This document shows positions 1-6,096 of a DNA stretch of 15,401 bases, one piece after another; the first letter of the stretch is position 1, and each line of letters opens with the position of its first letter. The stretch is taken from NCBI GenBank assembly GCA_002385675.1, contig DGDY01000117.1:1-15401 (forward strand), written 5' to 3'. The position numbers were made by a program, and so were the translations under genes. Under the pieces are notes generated by a model that saw only the letters and a program-made list of their open reading frames with translations, did not search any database and was not told the origin of the DNA. The stretch is from Anaerolineales bacterium UBA3940 (lineage in GTDB: Bacteria; Chloroflexota; Anaerolineae; Aggregatilineales; UBA3940).

Positions 1-19
1 AGATGTGTATAAGAGACAG
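1..19 (+). other. Nextera/Tn5 mosaic-end adapter remnant (artefact)
   Basis: The first 19 bases, AGATGTGTATAAGAGACAG, are identical to the Tn5 transposase mosaic end used in Nextera library preparation. They abut the genomic sequence directly and happen to be in frame with the permease that follows. A naive gene caller would therefore begin the protein at GTG 5 with the adapter-derived residues MYKRQ. The genomic sequence begins at base 20. A natural Tn5/IS50 end is very unlikely, because the match is the engineered hybrid end and it sits exactly at the window edge. Confidence 0.96.
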
Positions 20-1174
20 GCGCTGATCATCGGGGCGATCTTTATCGTCGCCTTCGACCCGGACATCTGGGAAGCGTTCGGCCAGGGCATCGGGGTGGGG
101 CTGGCTGCCTCCGTCCGGCAGATCGGACGGGCGTATGGCGCGCTGCTTCAGGGCGCGTTCGGCGACCCTATCGGCGCGGTGCGGGGGCTGATCGAGTATT
201 TCCAGACAGGGAATGACGCGACCTTCCGCAGCGCCATCTACCCGCTCACCGAGAGCCTGCGCATCTCGACGCCGTACATCTTCACGGGGCTGGCGGTGGC
301 GCTCGGCTTCCGCGCTGGCCTGTTCAACATCGGCGGCGAGGGGCAGTACTTCCTCGGTGGCCTGGCCTCGACGTTCATCGGCTACGCCGTCACCGGCCTG
401 CCGATGTTCATCCACCTGCCGCTGGCGCTGCTCGCAGGCTTCGCCGGCGGGTCGATCTGGGCCGCTATCGCCGGCTGGCTCAAGGCGCAAACCGGCGCGC
501 ATGAGGTTATTACCACCATCATGCTGAACTACATCGCCTTCCGCCTGGCCGACTTCCTGCTGTCCATCGGTGGGCCGATGGCGCGACCCGACGACCCGCG
601 CCCGATCAGCCCGCCCGTGCTGCCATCGGCCTGGCTGCCGCAATTCTTCCCCAACAGCGTGGCGATCCGCCTCAACTTCGGGCTGATCCTGGCACTGCTG
701 GCGGTGGTCGCGGTGTGGTACCTGCTGTTCAAGACCTCGCTCGGCTTTGAGTTCCGCACGGTCGGTTCCAACCCGCGCGCGGGGCGGACGGCAGGCATCA
801 ACGTGAAGCGCATCTACGTGGTCGTGATGGCGCTGAGCGGCGGCCTCGCGGGCCTGGCCGGGGCGCACGACGTGCTCGGTGTGACCCGCTACATGCCGAA
901 CGCGTTCCAGTCCGGCTACGGGTTCGACGCGATTGCGCTGGCGCTGCTGGGGCGCAACCACCCGGTTGGCGTGCTGGCTGCGGCGCTGCTGTTTGGCTTT
1001 CTGCGGTCGGGCGCGCAGCGTATGCAGGCCTTCGCCGCAGTTCCCATCGACATCATTTCCATCCTGCAGGGCCTGATCATCATCTTCATCGCCGCGCCTG
1101 AGGTGATCCGGATGATCTACCGCATCCGCACCTCAACCGAGGGCACCGAAGTCGTGACGACGGGCTGGAGCTAA
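20..1174 (+). CDS. ABC transporter permease, nucleoside/simple-sugar type (YufP-like), 5' partial
   Basis: This is an inner-membrane permease subunit of the BPD_transp_2 family, the class that works with BmpA-type lipoproteins to import nucleosides or related solutes. The 384 residues that remain are strongly hydrophobic. They carry the family motif NIGGEGQ at about residues 103-109 of the remaining protein. A second conserved stretch near 840-870 encodes SGGLAGLAGA. The true start is missing, because genomic sequence begins at base 20 after a library adapter and the GTG at 5 is adapter. The segment before the motif is longer than usual for the family, with an extra loop around residues 45-75. 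The next permease follows after 12 bases, which implies one operon; the ATPase and binding protein would be expected upstream, outside the window. The family call is firm. The substrate is not: nucleoside rather than sugar is inferred from pairing with a YufQ-like partner. Confidence 0.9.
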   Translation, partial: ALIIGAIFIVAFDPDIWEAFGQGIGVGLAASVRQIGRAYGALLQGAFGDPIGAVRGLIEYFQTGNDATFRSAIYPLTESLRISTPYIFTGLAVALGFRAGLFNIGGEGQYFLGGLASTFIGYAVTGLPMFIHLPLALLAGFAGGSIWAAIAGWLKAQTGAHEVITTIMLNYIAFRLADFLLSIGGPMARPDDPRPISPPVLPSAWLPQFFPNSVAIRLNFGLILALLAVVAVWYLLFKTSLGFEFRTVGSNPRAGRTAGINVKRIYVVVMALSGGLAGLAGAHDVLGVTRYMPNAFQSGYGFDAIALALLGRNHPVGVLAAALLFGFLRSGAQRMQAFAAVPIDIISILQGLIIIFIAAPEVIRMIYRIRTSTEGTEVVTTGWS

Positions 1175-1186
1175 GGAGAGCAATCT

Positions 1187-2488
1187 ATGAGTGCCGTTAC
1201 AGAAGTACGACGGACCATTGGAGACGTCTCTGTTGCGCGTGCGCGCGCGTATGGCGTGCTCTTCCTGCTTGTTGCCCTGGTCATTGTGGTGCTGTTTGCC
1301 ATCCCGACGGAGGCAACTGCCGAGACGCGGTTCGGGCTAAACCCGAGCCTTGCCGGGCGCAGCGCCATCCGCGTGCCCGATCTGACCTTCCCCACGCAGA
1401 TTACGCTGTACGCACTGGCGGCTATCACTGCATTCATCGGTGGGGTGCAGCTTGCGCGCGGGTTCCCGCGGGCCAACCTGATGCTGGGCGTGGTCACTGG
1501 CCTCTTCGTGATCGCCTTCCTGGCGTGGGCGGCGCGTGATGCATCGCTGAACATCACCGTGCTGTTGAGCAGTACGCTCCTGCGGGCCACGCCAATCGCG
1601 CTGGCGGCGCTGTCCGGCGTGCTCTGCGAGCGGTCAGCGGTGATCAACATTGCCATCGAGGGCATGATGCTGACCGGCGCGTTCAACGCGGCGCTGTTTG
1701 GCAGCCTCGCCAGCAACATCTGGGGCTGGGGCCGCTTCGCCTCGCTGATGACGGGCCTGCTCGCCGCGATCATCGCCGGGGCGCTGCTCGGCCTGCTGCT
1801 CGCGGTGATGGCCGTCAGCTACAAGGTGGACCAGATCATCGCGGGCACGGCGATCAACATCCTTGCCACCGGCCTGACGAGCTTCCTGTCGTCACAGGTT
1901 CTGCAGCAGATCAGCGGGCTGAACAACACGCCGATCTTCCAGACGCTCCCGATCCCGGTGCTGTCGCAGATCCCCATCATCGGGCCGATCCTGTTCCAGC
2001 AGAATCTGCTGGTCTACCTGATGTTCGTGCTGCTGGCGGCGGTCCACATCATGCTGTTCTACACCCGCTTTGGGCTGCGCACGCGCGCAGTCGGCGAGCA
2101 CCCGCGTGCCGCCGATACGCTGGGCGTGAACGTGTTCCGCACCCGCTACATCAATGTGACGCTCGGCGGCATCGTCGCCGGTCTCGCGGGCGCGTTCCTG
2201 GTGCTCGGCTCGGTCGGTCGCTTCGACGAGGTGATGACGGCGGGGCGCGGGTTCATCGGCCTGGCGGCGATGATCTTCGGCAACTGGATGCCGTTCGGCG
2301 GGCTGGGCGCGGCGCTGATCTTCGGCTTCGCTGAGTCACTGCAAACGCGCCTGGCGATCCTGTCGGTGCCCATCCCGTCGCAGTTCCTGCTGATGGCGCC
2401 GTACATCGTGACGATCATCGTGCTGGCGGGCGTCGTCGGCGAGGCCGTCGCCCCGGCTGCCGATGGCCAGCCGTACGAGAAACAATAG
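1187..2488 (+). CDS. ABC transporter permease, nucleoside/simple-sugar type (YufQ-like) with N-terminal extension
   Basis: This is the second permease subunit of the importer begun by the preceding gene. The BPD_transp_2 core starts near residue 127 and includes the family motif NIAIEGM at about 154-160; the C-terminal half continues with alternating membrane segments and GlyAla-rich turns. At 433 residues it is about 110 longer than a typical YufQ-like permease. The extra length is an N-terminal block with about three hydrophobic segments (roughly residues 20-40, 70-88 and 96-114) and a polar loop between the first two. The ATG at 1187 is preceded by AAGGAG at 1173-1178, 8 bases upstream, within the 12-base gap after the previous stop. 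Co-translation with that gene is likely. A hairpin just after the stop suggests the operon ends here. The substrate is inferred only from family. Confidence 0.91.
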   Translation: MSAVTEVRRTIGDVSVARARAYGVLFLLVALVIVVLFAIPTEATAETRFGLNPSLAGRSAIRVPDLTFPTQITLYALAAITAFIGGVQLARGFPRANLMLGVVTGLFVIAFLAWAARDASLNITVLLSSTLLRATPIALAALSGVLCERSAVINIAIEGMMLTGAFNAALFGSLASNIWGWGRFASLMTGLLAAIIAGALLGLLLAVMAVSYKVDQIIAGTAINILATGLTSFLSSQVLQQISGLNNTPIFQTLPIPVLSQIPIIGPILFQQNLLVYLMFVLLAAVHIMLFYTRFGLRTRAVGEHPRAADTLGVNVFRTRYINVTLGGIVAGLAGAFLVLGSVGRFDEVMTAGRGFIGLAAMIFGNWMPFGGLGAALIFGFAESLQTRLAILSVPIPSQFLLMAPYIVTIIVLAGVVGEAVAPAADGQPYEKQ

Positions 2489-2492
2489 CGGT

Positions 2493-2533
2493 AGGGGTTG
2501 GCGTCTCAGATGCGCCAATCCCCTCTTGCCTTT
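2493..2533 (+). terminator. Hairpin, probable weak intrinsic terminator of the permease operon
   Basis: AGGGGTTGGCG (2493-2503) pairs with CGCCAATCCCCT (2513-2524) through 11 base pairs with one bulged T (2519) and a 9-base loop. It begins 5 bases after the permease stop. The following tract (CTTGCCTTT) is only partly T-rich, so termination may be incomplete and some read-through into the downstream leader is possible. Confidence 0.55.
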
Positions 2534-2554
2534 GGTACATGCCGTGGATATACT
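2526..2554 (+). promoter_or_regulatory. Candidate sigma-70-type promoter P1 for the acidic small protein
   Basis: A TTGCCT element (2526-2531) is followed after 17 bases by TATACT (2549-2554). These match the consensus hexamers at 4/6 and 5/6. It sits directly after the operon-end hairpin, and start of transcription near 2561 would give a leader of about 184 bases before the ATG at 2745. Confidence 0.5.
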
Positions 2555-2622
2555 TCGGCGGCGAAATCAGGGGCACAGGCATCTTTAAGACCGCAGTTTC
2601 AGGAGGCTGCCGCACCCGTCGA

Positions 2623-2651
2623 TAGATTGCAACCTATTCAGTGAATATACT
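2623..2651 (+). promoter_or_regulatory. Second candidate promoter P2 for the acidic small protein
   Basis: A second TATACT (2646-2651) has TG three bases before it, close to an extended -10, but its -35 partner TAGATT (2623-2628, 17-base spacer) is poor. It would start transcription near 2658. The resulting leader of about 87 bases contains a small hairpin, CCTC-TTGC-GAGG (2681-2692). Confidence 0.35.
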
Positions 2652-2744
2652 AGAACTGCGCGTATTCGCGCCGGTATCCGCCTCTTGCGAGGTAGTAGCC
2701 TGTATCTTACTTGACTCAGTGTTGAATGTGCGGAGAGAAACGCC

Positions 2745-2942
2745 ATGATTAAGCTGGCTGATGACATGATGGATGTTCGCTTCCTCGGCCCCACCGACGA
2801 AGATGATGAAGAGTGGCTGGACGACGAGGAGCTTGACGACTTCGAGGATTGGGACGACGACGAGGACTGGGACGACGAGGACTGGGACGACGAAGAGGAT
2901 TGGGACGACGACGACTGGGACGACGACGACGAGGACTACTAA
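2745..2942 (+). CDS. Ultra-acidic small protein with Trp-Asp repeats, unknown function
   Basis: I do not recognise a family. The product has 65 residues: 30 Asp, 11 Glu, 6 Trp and only two basic residues, so its net charge is near -39. The first 17 residues are ordinary in composition (M-I-K-L-A-D-D-M-M and so on). From residue 36 the protein is a repeat of W followed by 4-5 acidic residues, with Trp at 36, 42, 47, 53 and 58, a regular alternation of 6 and 5 residues, ending DEDY. No signal peptide or membrane segment is visible. Reality as a gene is supported by GGAGAG at 2732-2737 (7 bases before the ATG), candidate promoters upstream, and a strong terminator 24 bases after the stop. The coding DNA is a GAC/GAG/TGG low-complexity repeat, so slippage could change its length between strains. 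Cation binding, DNA mimicry or an adaptor/chaperone-like role are guesses only. Confidence 0.75.
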   Translation: MIKLADDMMDVRFLGPTDEDDEEWLDDEELDDFEDWDDDEDWDDEDWDDEEDWDDDDWDDDDEDY

Positions 2943-2966
2943 GGCCTGTCGCACCTGATGGAGCAG

Positions 2967-3001
2967 GAGGGGATGGCTGCCCGGCGGCCATCCCCTCTTT
3001 G
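2967..3001 (+). terminator. Strong intrinsic terminator after the acidic small protein
   Basis: GAGGGGATGGC (2967-2977) pairs perfectly with GCCATCCCCTC (2987-2997), giving an 11-bp GC-rich stem with a 9-base loop, followed by TTTG. It lies between convergent genes. The plus-strand side has the T-run; on the minus strand the stem is not followed by T, so it mainly serves the acidic protein gene. Confidence 0.8.
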
Positions 3002-3015
3002 ATTCTCAACGCGGG

Positions 3016-4149
3016 TTAGTCGTCCAGCCCGTCTTCACCGGGGAACAACCCTAGCTCAATCGCCTCGTCGAGCGAGAACGCATCGTCGCTAACTTTGGTG
3101 TGCAGGGCGGCGGCCTGCTCCCAGAAGGCGTCGAGGTCGGTGTCGGGCGCGCTGTCAATCTCGTCGTCGAGGCTGGCGAAGTCGATGTCCGGCGGCGGGG
3201 GGAGGTCGTCGTTGCCCCCGAACCGGCTGAGGTTCATGAGCACATCGGTACCGATGGTATGCGGATCGGCAGGCGGCTTCTGTGGCAACGGCGGCTCCAC
3301 CTCCGGCGCGGCGGCAAGCGCGGGCGCAGGCTCGGGACCGTTCATCATCGCGGCGATGCGCTCGGCAGTGGCGCGTCCGTAGCGCAGCACCATCCCCATC
3401 TGGCGGCGGCTGGCCCCACCGGGGAACAGCACGGCGATCAGCGCGCCGGCCCCTGCCGACAGCGCGCACAGGTCATGCTGCTGCCCCTCGATCACCTGCA
3501 ACGTCAGGCTATCGCCGCCGAGCCCTTCGCCGACACTGGCGGCGGCGCGGAAGCTCTCCGCAAGCCGGGCGGCGATCTCCTCAAAGCCGGGCAGGGTGGC
3601 AGCGCAGCCGCTGTCCACGAGCAGCACGCCATCCCCCGCGATGAGGCACGCCCCCTGCGCGCCGAGGTCGATCCGCAGCGCAGAGAGCATTCCGCCGAGG
3701 GCCGCATCCGTCGCCGGGGATGTCTCCTGCGGCTCCGGCGGTGGGGCGGCGCGCTCCGGTTCAGGGCGCTCCTCGCCGTGCAGCGCCCGGTTTACCGCAC
3801 CGGCGACAGCGGCGGGGTCGGCGGGACGCTGGAAGATCGCATGCACGTGGTGCCCGTTCAGCGCCGCTTCCGCCCGCTCGACGGGCTGGTCGGAGAGCAG
3901 GATGGCGGCGACGCCGGGGAAGGCGCTCCGCACCCGCGCGAGCAGCTCGATCCCCGATATGCCAGGAAGGCGCTCCGCCACGACGAGCAGATCCACGCCG
4001 CGCCGTAGCTCCAGCAGCGCTTCCTCGCCGGAGGGCATGTCGAGGACGATGCAGCCCGGACTCTCGCGCTCAAGCGCTGCCCGGAGGCTCCGTGCGGTGT
4101 CGCGCTGGTCGTCAATAATCAGGATGCGAGGCTGGCCTGCACCACTCAT
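3016..4149 (-). CDS. Degenerate receiver domain plus Roadblock/LC7-like domain regulator
   Basis: The 377-residue cytoplasmic protein starts with a receiver fold (about 7-125): the acidic pair D13-D14, a beta-strand DLLVV, and LPGISG. At the phospho-acceptor position (residue 58) it has Ala, encoded GCG at 3976-3978, and the usual Lys of the KP pair is Arg (RP, 108-109). It should therefore not be phosphorylated and is a pseudo-receiver. Residues about 145-270 resemble a Roadblock/LC7 domain: an ACLIAGDGVLL strand pair, then a helix and GALIAVLF. These domains commonly bind or regulate small Ras-like (MglA-type) GTPases, but no such GTPase is in the window. The tail (271-377) is Pro-rich and then very acidic. 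I chose the ATG at 4149 (GGAG 9 bases upstream) over the ATG at 4200 because a perfect TATAAT covers the latter. It is convergent with the acidic small protein gene. The Roadblock call is from pattern and is less sure than the receiver call. Confidence 0.78.
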   Translation of the reverse strand: MSGAGQPRILIIDDQRDTARSLRAALERESPGCIVLDMPSGEEALLELRRGVDLLVVAERLPGISGIELLARVRSAFPGVAAILLSDQPVERAEAALNGHHVHAIFQRPADPAAVAGAVNRALHGEERPEPERAAPPPEPQETSPATDAALGGMLSALRIDLGAQGACLIAGDGVLLVDSGCAATLPGFEEIAARLAESFRAAASVGEGLGGDSLTLQVIEGQQHDLCALSAGAGALIAVLFPGGASRRQMGMVLRYGRATAERIAAMMNGPEPAPALAAAPEVEPPLPQKPPADPHTIGTDVLMNLSRFGGNDDLPPPPDIDFASLDDEIDSAPDTDLDAFWEQAAALHTKVSDDAFSLDEAIELGLFPGEDGLDD

Positions 4150-4198
4150 GGGGTCATACTCCGCCTGAAACAGCCTACTGGTGTGGGTTTGCCCCCCC

Positions 4199-4227
4199 AT
4201 TATAGCGTCGGGGCACAGTGGTCATAT
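4199..4227 (-). promoter_or_regulatory. Promoter for the pseudo-receiver/Roadblock gene
   Basis: On the minus strand a perfect -10 hexamer TATAAT occupies 4204-4199. The -35 region (about 4227-4222, ATATGA) is weak. Transcription would begin near 4192, inside a run of seven G, leaving about 43 bases of leader that contain the GGAG before the ATG at 4149. This placement excludes the upstream ATG at 4200, which overlaps the -10 box. Confidence 0.55.
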
Positions 4228-4265
4228 TGGGGCTTACCCGCATTCGGCAAAAGGGTGGGCGTTCA

Positions 4266-4441
4266 CCCCTCATCCCGGCCCGATGTGCGATGCTCCGCAT
4301 CGACCGCATCGGCCCACCCTTCTCCCACAAGGGGAGAAGGGACAGTACACGCTCAGTTCAACCCCTCGCCCTTTGGTGGCAAGAGAGGCCAGTTGTCTGT
4401 GCCAACTGCACCGCGACAGATAGTCGCGCCGGGGTGAGGGG
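4266..4441. repeat. Structured REP/MITE-like intergenic element with several hairpins
   Basis: This 176-base stretch fills much of the 490-base gap between divergent genes and has no convincing ORF. CCCCTCATCCC (4266-4276) and GGGGTGAGGGG (4431-4441) form imperfect terminal inverted repeats (10 pairs plus one G-T). Inside are four perfect hairpins: CGATGC/GCATCG (4288-4302), a 10-bp stem CCCTTCTCCC/GGGAGAAGGG (4317-4341), CAGTTG/CAACTG (4390-4408) and CGCGAC/GTCGCG (4412-4428). A second left arm, CCCCTCGCCC (4362-4371), can pair with the same right arm, so two folds compete. None of the stems is followed by a T-run, so it does not look like a terminator. C-rich palindromes of this kind are common intergenic repeats in high-GC bacteria, including Chloroflexota, and I infer a non-autonomous repeat family. 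Confidence 0.6.
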
Positions 4442-4488
4442 CACGGGTAAAAACCGACTTTCAGAGCCGTTCTCGTGACAGTCATCAC

Positions 4489-4518
4489 TTGCGGGCGCGC
4501 CAAACAAGGCGAGATAAT
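4489..4518 (+). promoter_or_regulatory. Candidate promoter for the MFS gene
   Basis: TTGCGG (4489-4494) is followed after 18 bases by GATAAT (4513-4518), matching the consensus at 3/6 and 5/6. It lies between the structured repeat and the MFS start and would give a leader of roughly 115 bases. The remaining bases up to 4639 hold no other recognisable element. Confidence 0.35.
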
Positions 4519-4639
4519 CATAAGCTGCCTGCAAGATTAGACGTTCATTGAATAATCGCTCTGATACATAGGTTCATGCAGGCTCCCTAAGCACACCATG
4601 ATGAAGCCGTTAATTGCGACGGCAAAGGATTGATGGGGA

Positions 4640-5965
4640 TTGAGGTCTGAAGAGCCGCTGAGCGGTGCTCAGCTCTACCTGCACAAACTGAGTCTGTTCA
4701 GCCGCAACGCGAATCTGGTGCTGACCTACAGCGCCCTGACGGGCCTCGCGTTCGGTGTGTTCCGGCTGCTGTTCAACTTCTATGTGCTGAGCCTCGGCGG
4801 GTACGACGAGCGCTTCCTGGGGTTGCTGACGAGCCTCTCGTCGGCAGGCTCGCTGCTGGTTGCGCTGCCCGCCGCCTACATCGCGGAGCGCTACTCCCAC
4901 AAGCGTATCATGGTGGTGACGGGCTGGATCAGCGCGTTGGCTTTTGCCGGGCTGGTGCTGCTGCCCACTCGCGGCTCGCTGATCGTGTTCAACATGGTGC
5001 TGGGGCTGACGATGAGCATCCGGCAGATCGTGATCGCCCCGTTCCTGATGGACAACACGGGCCGCGAAGAGCGCCAATACGTGTTCAGCTTCCAGTACGG
5101 GCTGAACACCATCGCCTCGTTTGCGGGGAACCTGATCGGCGGCCTGCTGCCGACATGGTTCGGGCTGTGGGCGAACGTCGGGCCGACAGACTCGCTCGCC
5201 TACCAGCTTGCGCTGGGGAGCATGGTGCTCGTCTCGGTGGTGGCGATTGGCCCGCTGATGTTCATCGTGCCGCGCCCCACCGACCCCGACCGCAAGGTCG
5301 AGATGCCCTGGACGCTGCTCAAGCGCCACGGCGTGCTGCTCGGCAAGCTGATCCTGCCCAACTGGATCATCGGACTCGGCGCGGGCATGATGATGCCCTT
5401 CATGAACCTGTACTACCGCAACGTGTTCGGGCAGAGCGACTCCATGATCGGCTACCTGATGGGCTCCGGCCTGCTGGCGATGGCGATTGCGCAGTTCATC
5501 GCCCCGCCGATGGCCGACCGCATGGGCAAGATCCCGCTTGTGGTGGTCAGCCAGGCGATCTCGGTGCCCTTCCTGCTGATGCTCGGCTTTGCCGCGTGGA
5601 TCGTGCCGCGCGGCGGCGGGCCGGTGCTGTGGTTTATCATCGCGTGGGCGGCGTACCTGATCCGGCTGGCGGCCATGAACATGAGTGGCCCGGTCTACCA
5701 GACCTTCATTCTGGAGCAGGTGCCGGACAACATGCAGGCGCTCGCTGCCAGCCTGAACAACATCGCCTTCCAGTTCGGGTGGGTGCTCAGCCCGCAGATT
5801 AGCGGCTACTTCCAGACCCATCAGGGCTGGGTGCCGGTGTTCGTGTGGACAACGGTGCTGTACGTGATCGGCATTGCGGTGACGTGGATCTTCTTCCGCG
5901 ACGCGGAGGCCGCGGAGCCGCAGGAGGTCGAGCGCGTCGGGATGCGCCCCTCACCGGGGGATTAG
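4640..5965 (+). CDS. MFS family transporter
   Basis: This is a major facilitator superfamily secondary transporter of the inner membrane, 441 residues, with about 12 hydrophobic segments in two halves. Loop 2-3 carries a motif-A-like AERYSHKR (about 82-89), and its counterpart in the second half is ADRMGK (292-297). A central cytoplasmic loop (about 212-232) is charged and contains PRPTDPDRK. The start is TTG at 4640: an in-frame stop (TGA, 4631-4633) lies just upstream, the first in-frame GTG would cut into the first membrane segment, and AAAGGA (4624-4629) is 10 bases before the TTG. The ATG at 4633 is in another frame and closes within a few codons. It is a single-gene unit between structured repeats and converges on the LysM protein gene. 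The substrate cannot be told from sequence; a drug/metabolite exporter is the usual default for such proteins. Confidence 0.88.
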   Translation: MRSEEPLSGAQLYLHKLSLFSRNANLVLTYSALTGLAFGVFRLLFNFYVLSLGGYDERFLGLLTSLSSAGSLLVALPAAYIAERYSHKRIMVVTGWISALAFAGLVLLPTRGSLIVFNMVLGLTMSIRQIVIAPFLMDNTGREERQYVFSFQYGLNTIASFAGNLIGGLLPTWFGLWANVGPTDSLAYQLALGSMVLVSVVAIGPLMFIVPRPTDPDRKVEMPWTLLKRHGVLLGKLILPNWIIGLGAGMMMPFMNLYYRNVFGQSDSMIGYLMGSGLLAMAIAQFIAPPMADRMGKIPLVVVSQAISVPFLLMLGFAAWIVPRGGGPVLWFIIAWAAYLIRLAAMNMSGPVYQTFILEQVPDNMQALAASLNNIAFQFGWVLSPQISGYFQTHQGWVPVFVWTTVLYVIGIAVTWIFFRDAEAAEPQEVERVGMRPSPGD

Positions 5966-5966
5966 A

Positions 5967-6042
5967 CCTCACCCCCTGACCCCGCGGTGTGACCGCTGCT
6001 CGGTCTTTCCCCCCTCTCCGTGCCACGGACAGGGAGAGGGGG
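5967..6042. repeat. C-rich palindromic repeat, related to the element upstream of the MFS gene
   Basis: Just after the MFS stop, a CCTCACCCCC-type tract is followed by GCGGT/ACCGC (5984-5996) and then by CCCCCTCTCC (6010-6019) pairing with GGAGAGGGGG (6033-6042). The inner loop of that last stem can itself pair (CCGT/ACGG). The order of modules resembles the left part of the element at 4266-4341, without the closing GGGGTGAGGGG arm, so I read it as a shorter or decayed relative. There is no T-run after the stem. Confidence 0.5.
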
Positions 6043-6051
6043 ATAGAATCA

Positions 6052-6084
6052 AAGGGGCGCCAGGCGGCGCCCCTTGTTGATTTT
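6052..6084. terminator. Bidirectional intrinsic terminator between convergent genes
   Basis: AAGGGGCGCC (6052-6061), tetraloop AGGC and GGCGCCCCTT (6066-6075) form a perfect 10-bp stem. On the plus strand it is followed by GTTGATTTT, and on the minus strand by TGATTCTATCC. It lies 13 bases beyond the stop of the minus-strand LysM protein gene and 87 bases beyond the MFS stop, so it probably ends both transcripts. Confidence 0.8.
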
Positions 6085-6096
6085 CAATGGTCGGCG

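Noticed and set aside
2634..3009. Minus-strand frames over the acidic gene (Val/Pro-rich and Arg/Pro-rich products)
   Set aside because: They are the reverse reading of the GAC/GAG repeat. They have no ribosome-binding site and lack the promoter and terminator arrangement of the plus strand.
4317..4341. Intrinsic terminator at the CCCTTCTCCC/GGGAGAAGGG stem
   Set aside because: No T-run follows on either strand, and no gene ends near it; it is better described as a repeat palindrome.
4181..4521. Several short frames of about 80 codons within the structured repeat
   Set aside because: All overlap hairpins, have no ribosome-binding site, and differ in frame without any recognisable protein pattern.
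4610..5821. 403-codon minus-strand frame across the MFS gene
   Set aside because: Rich in His, Gln and Arg without domain features, a typical antisense shadow. The plus-strand frame is a clear membrane transporter.
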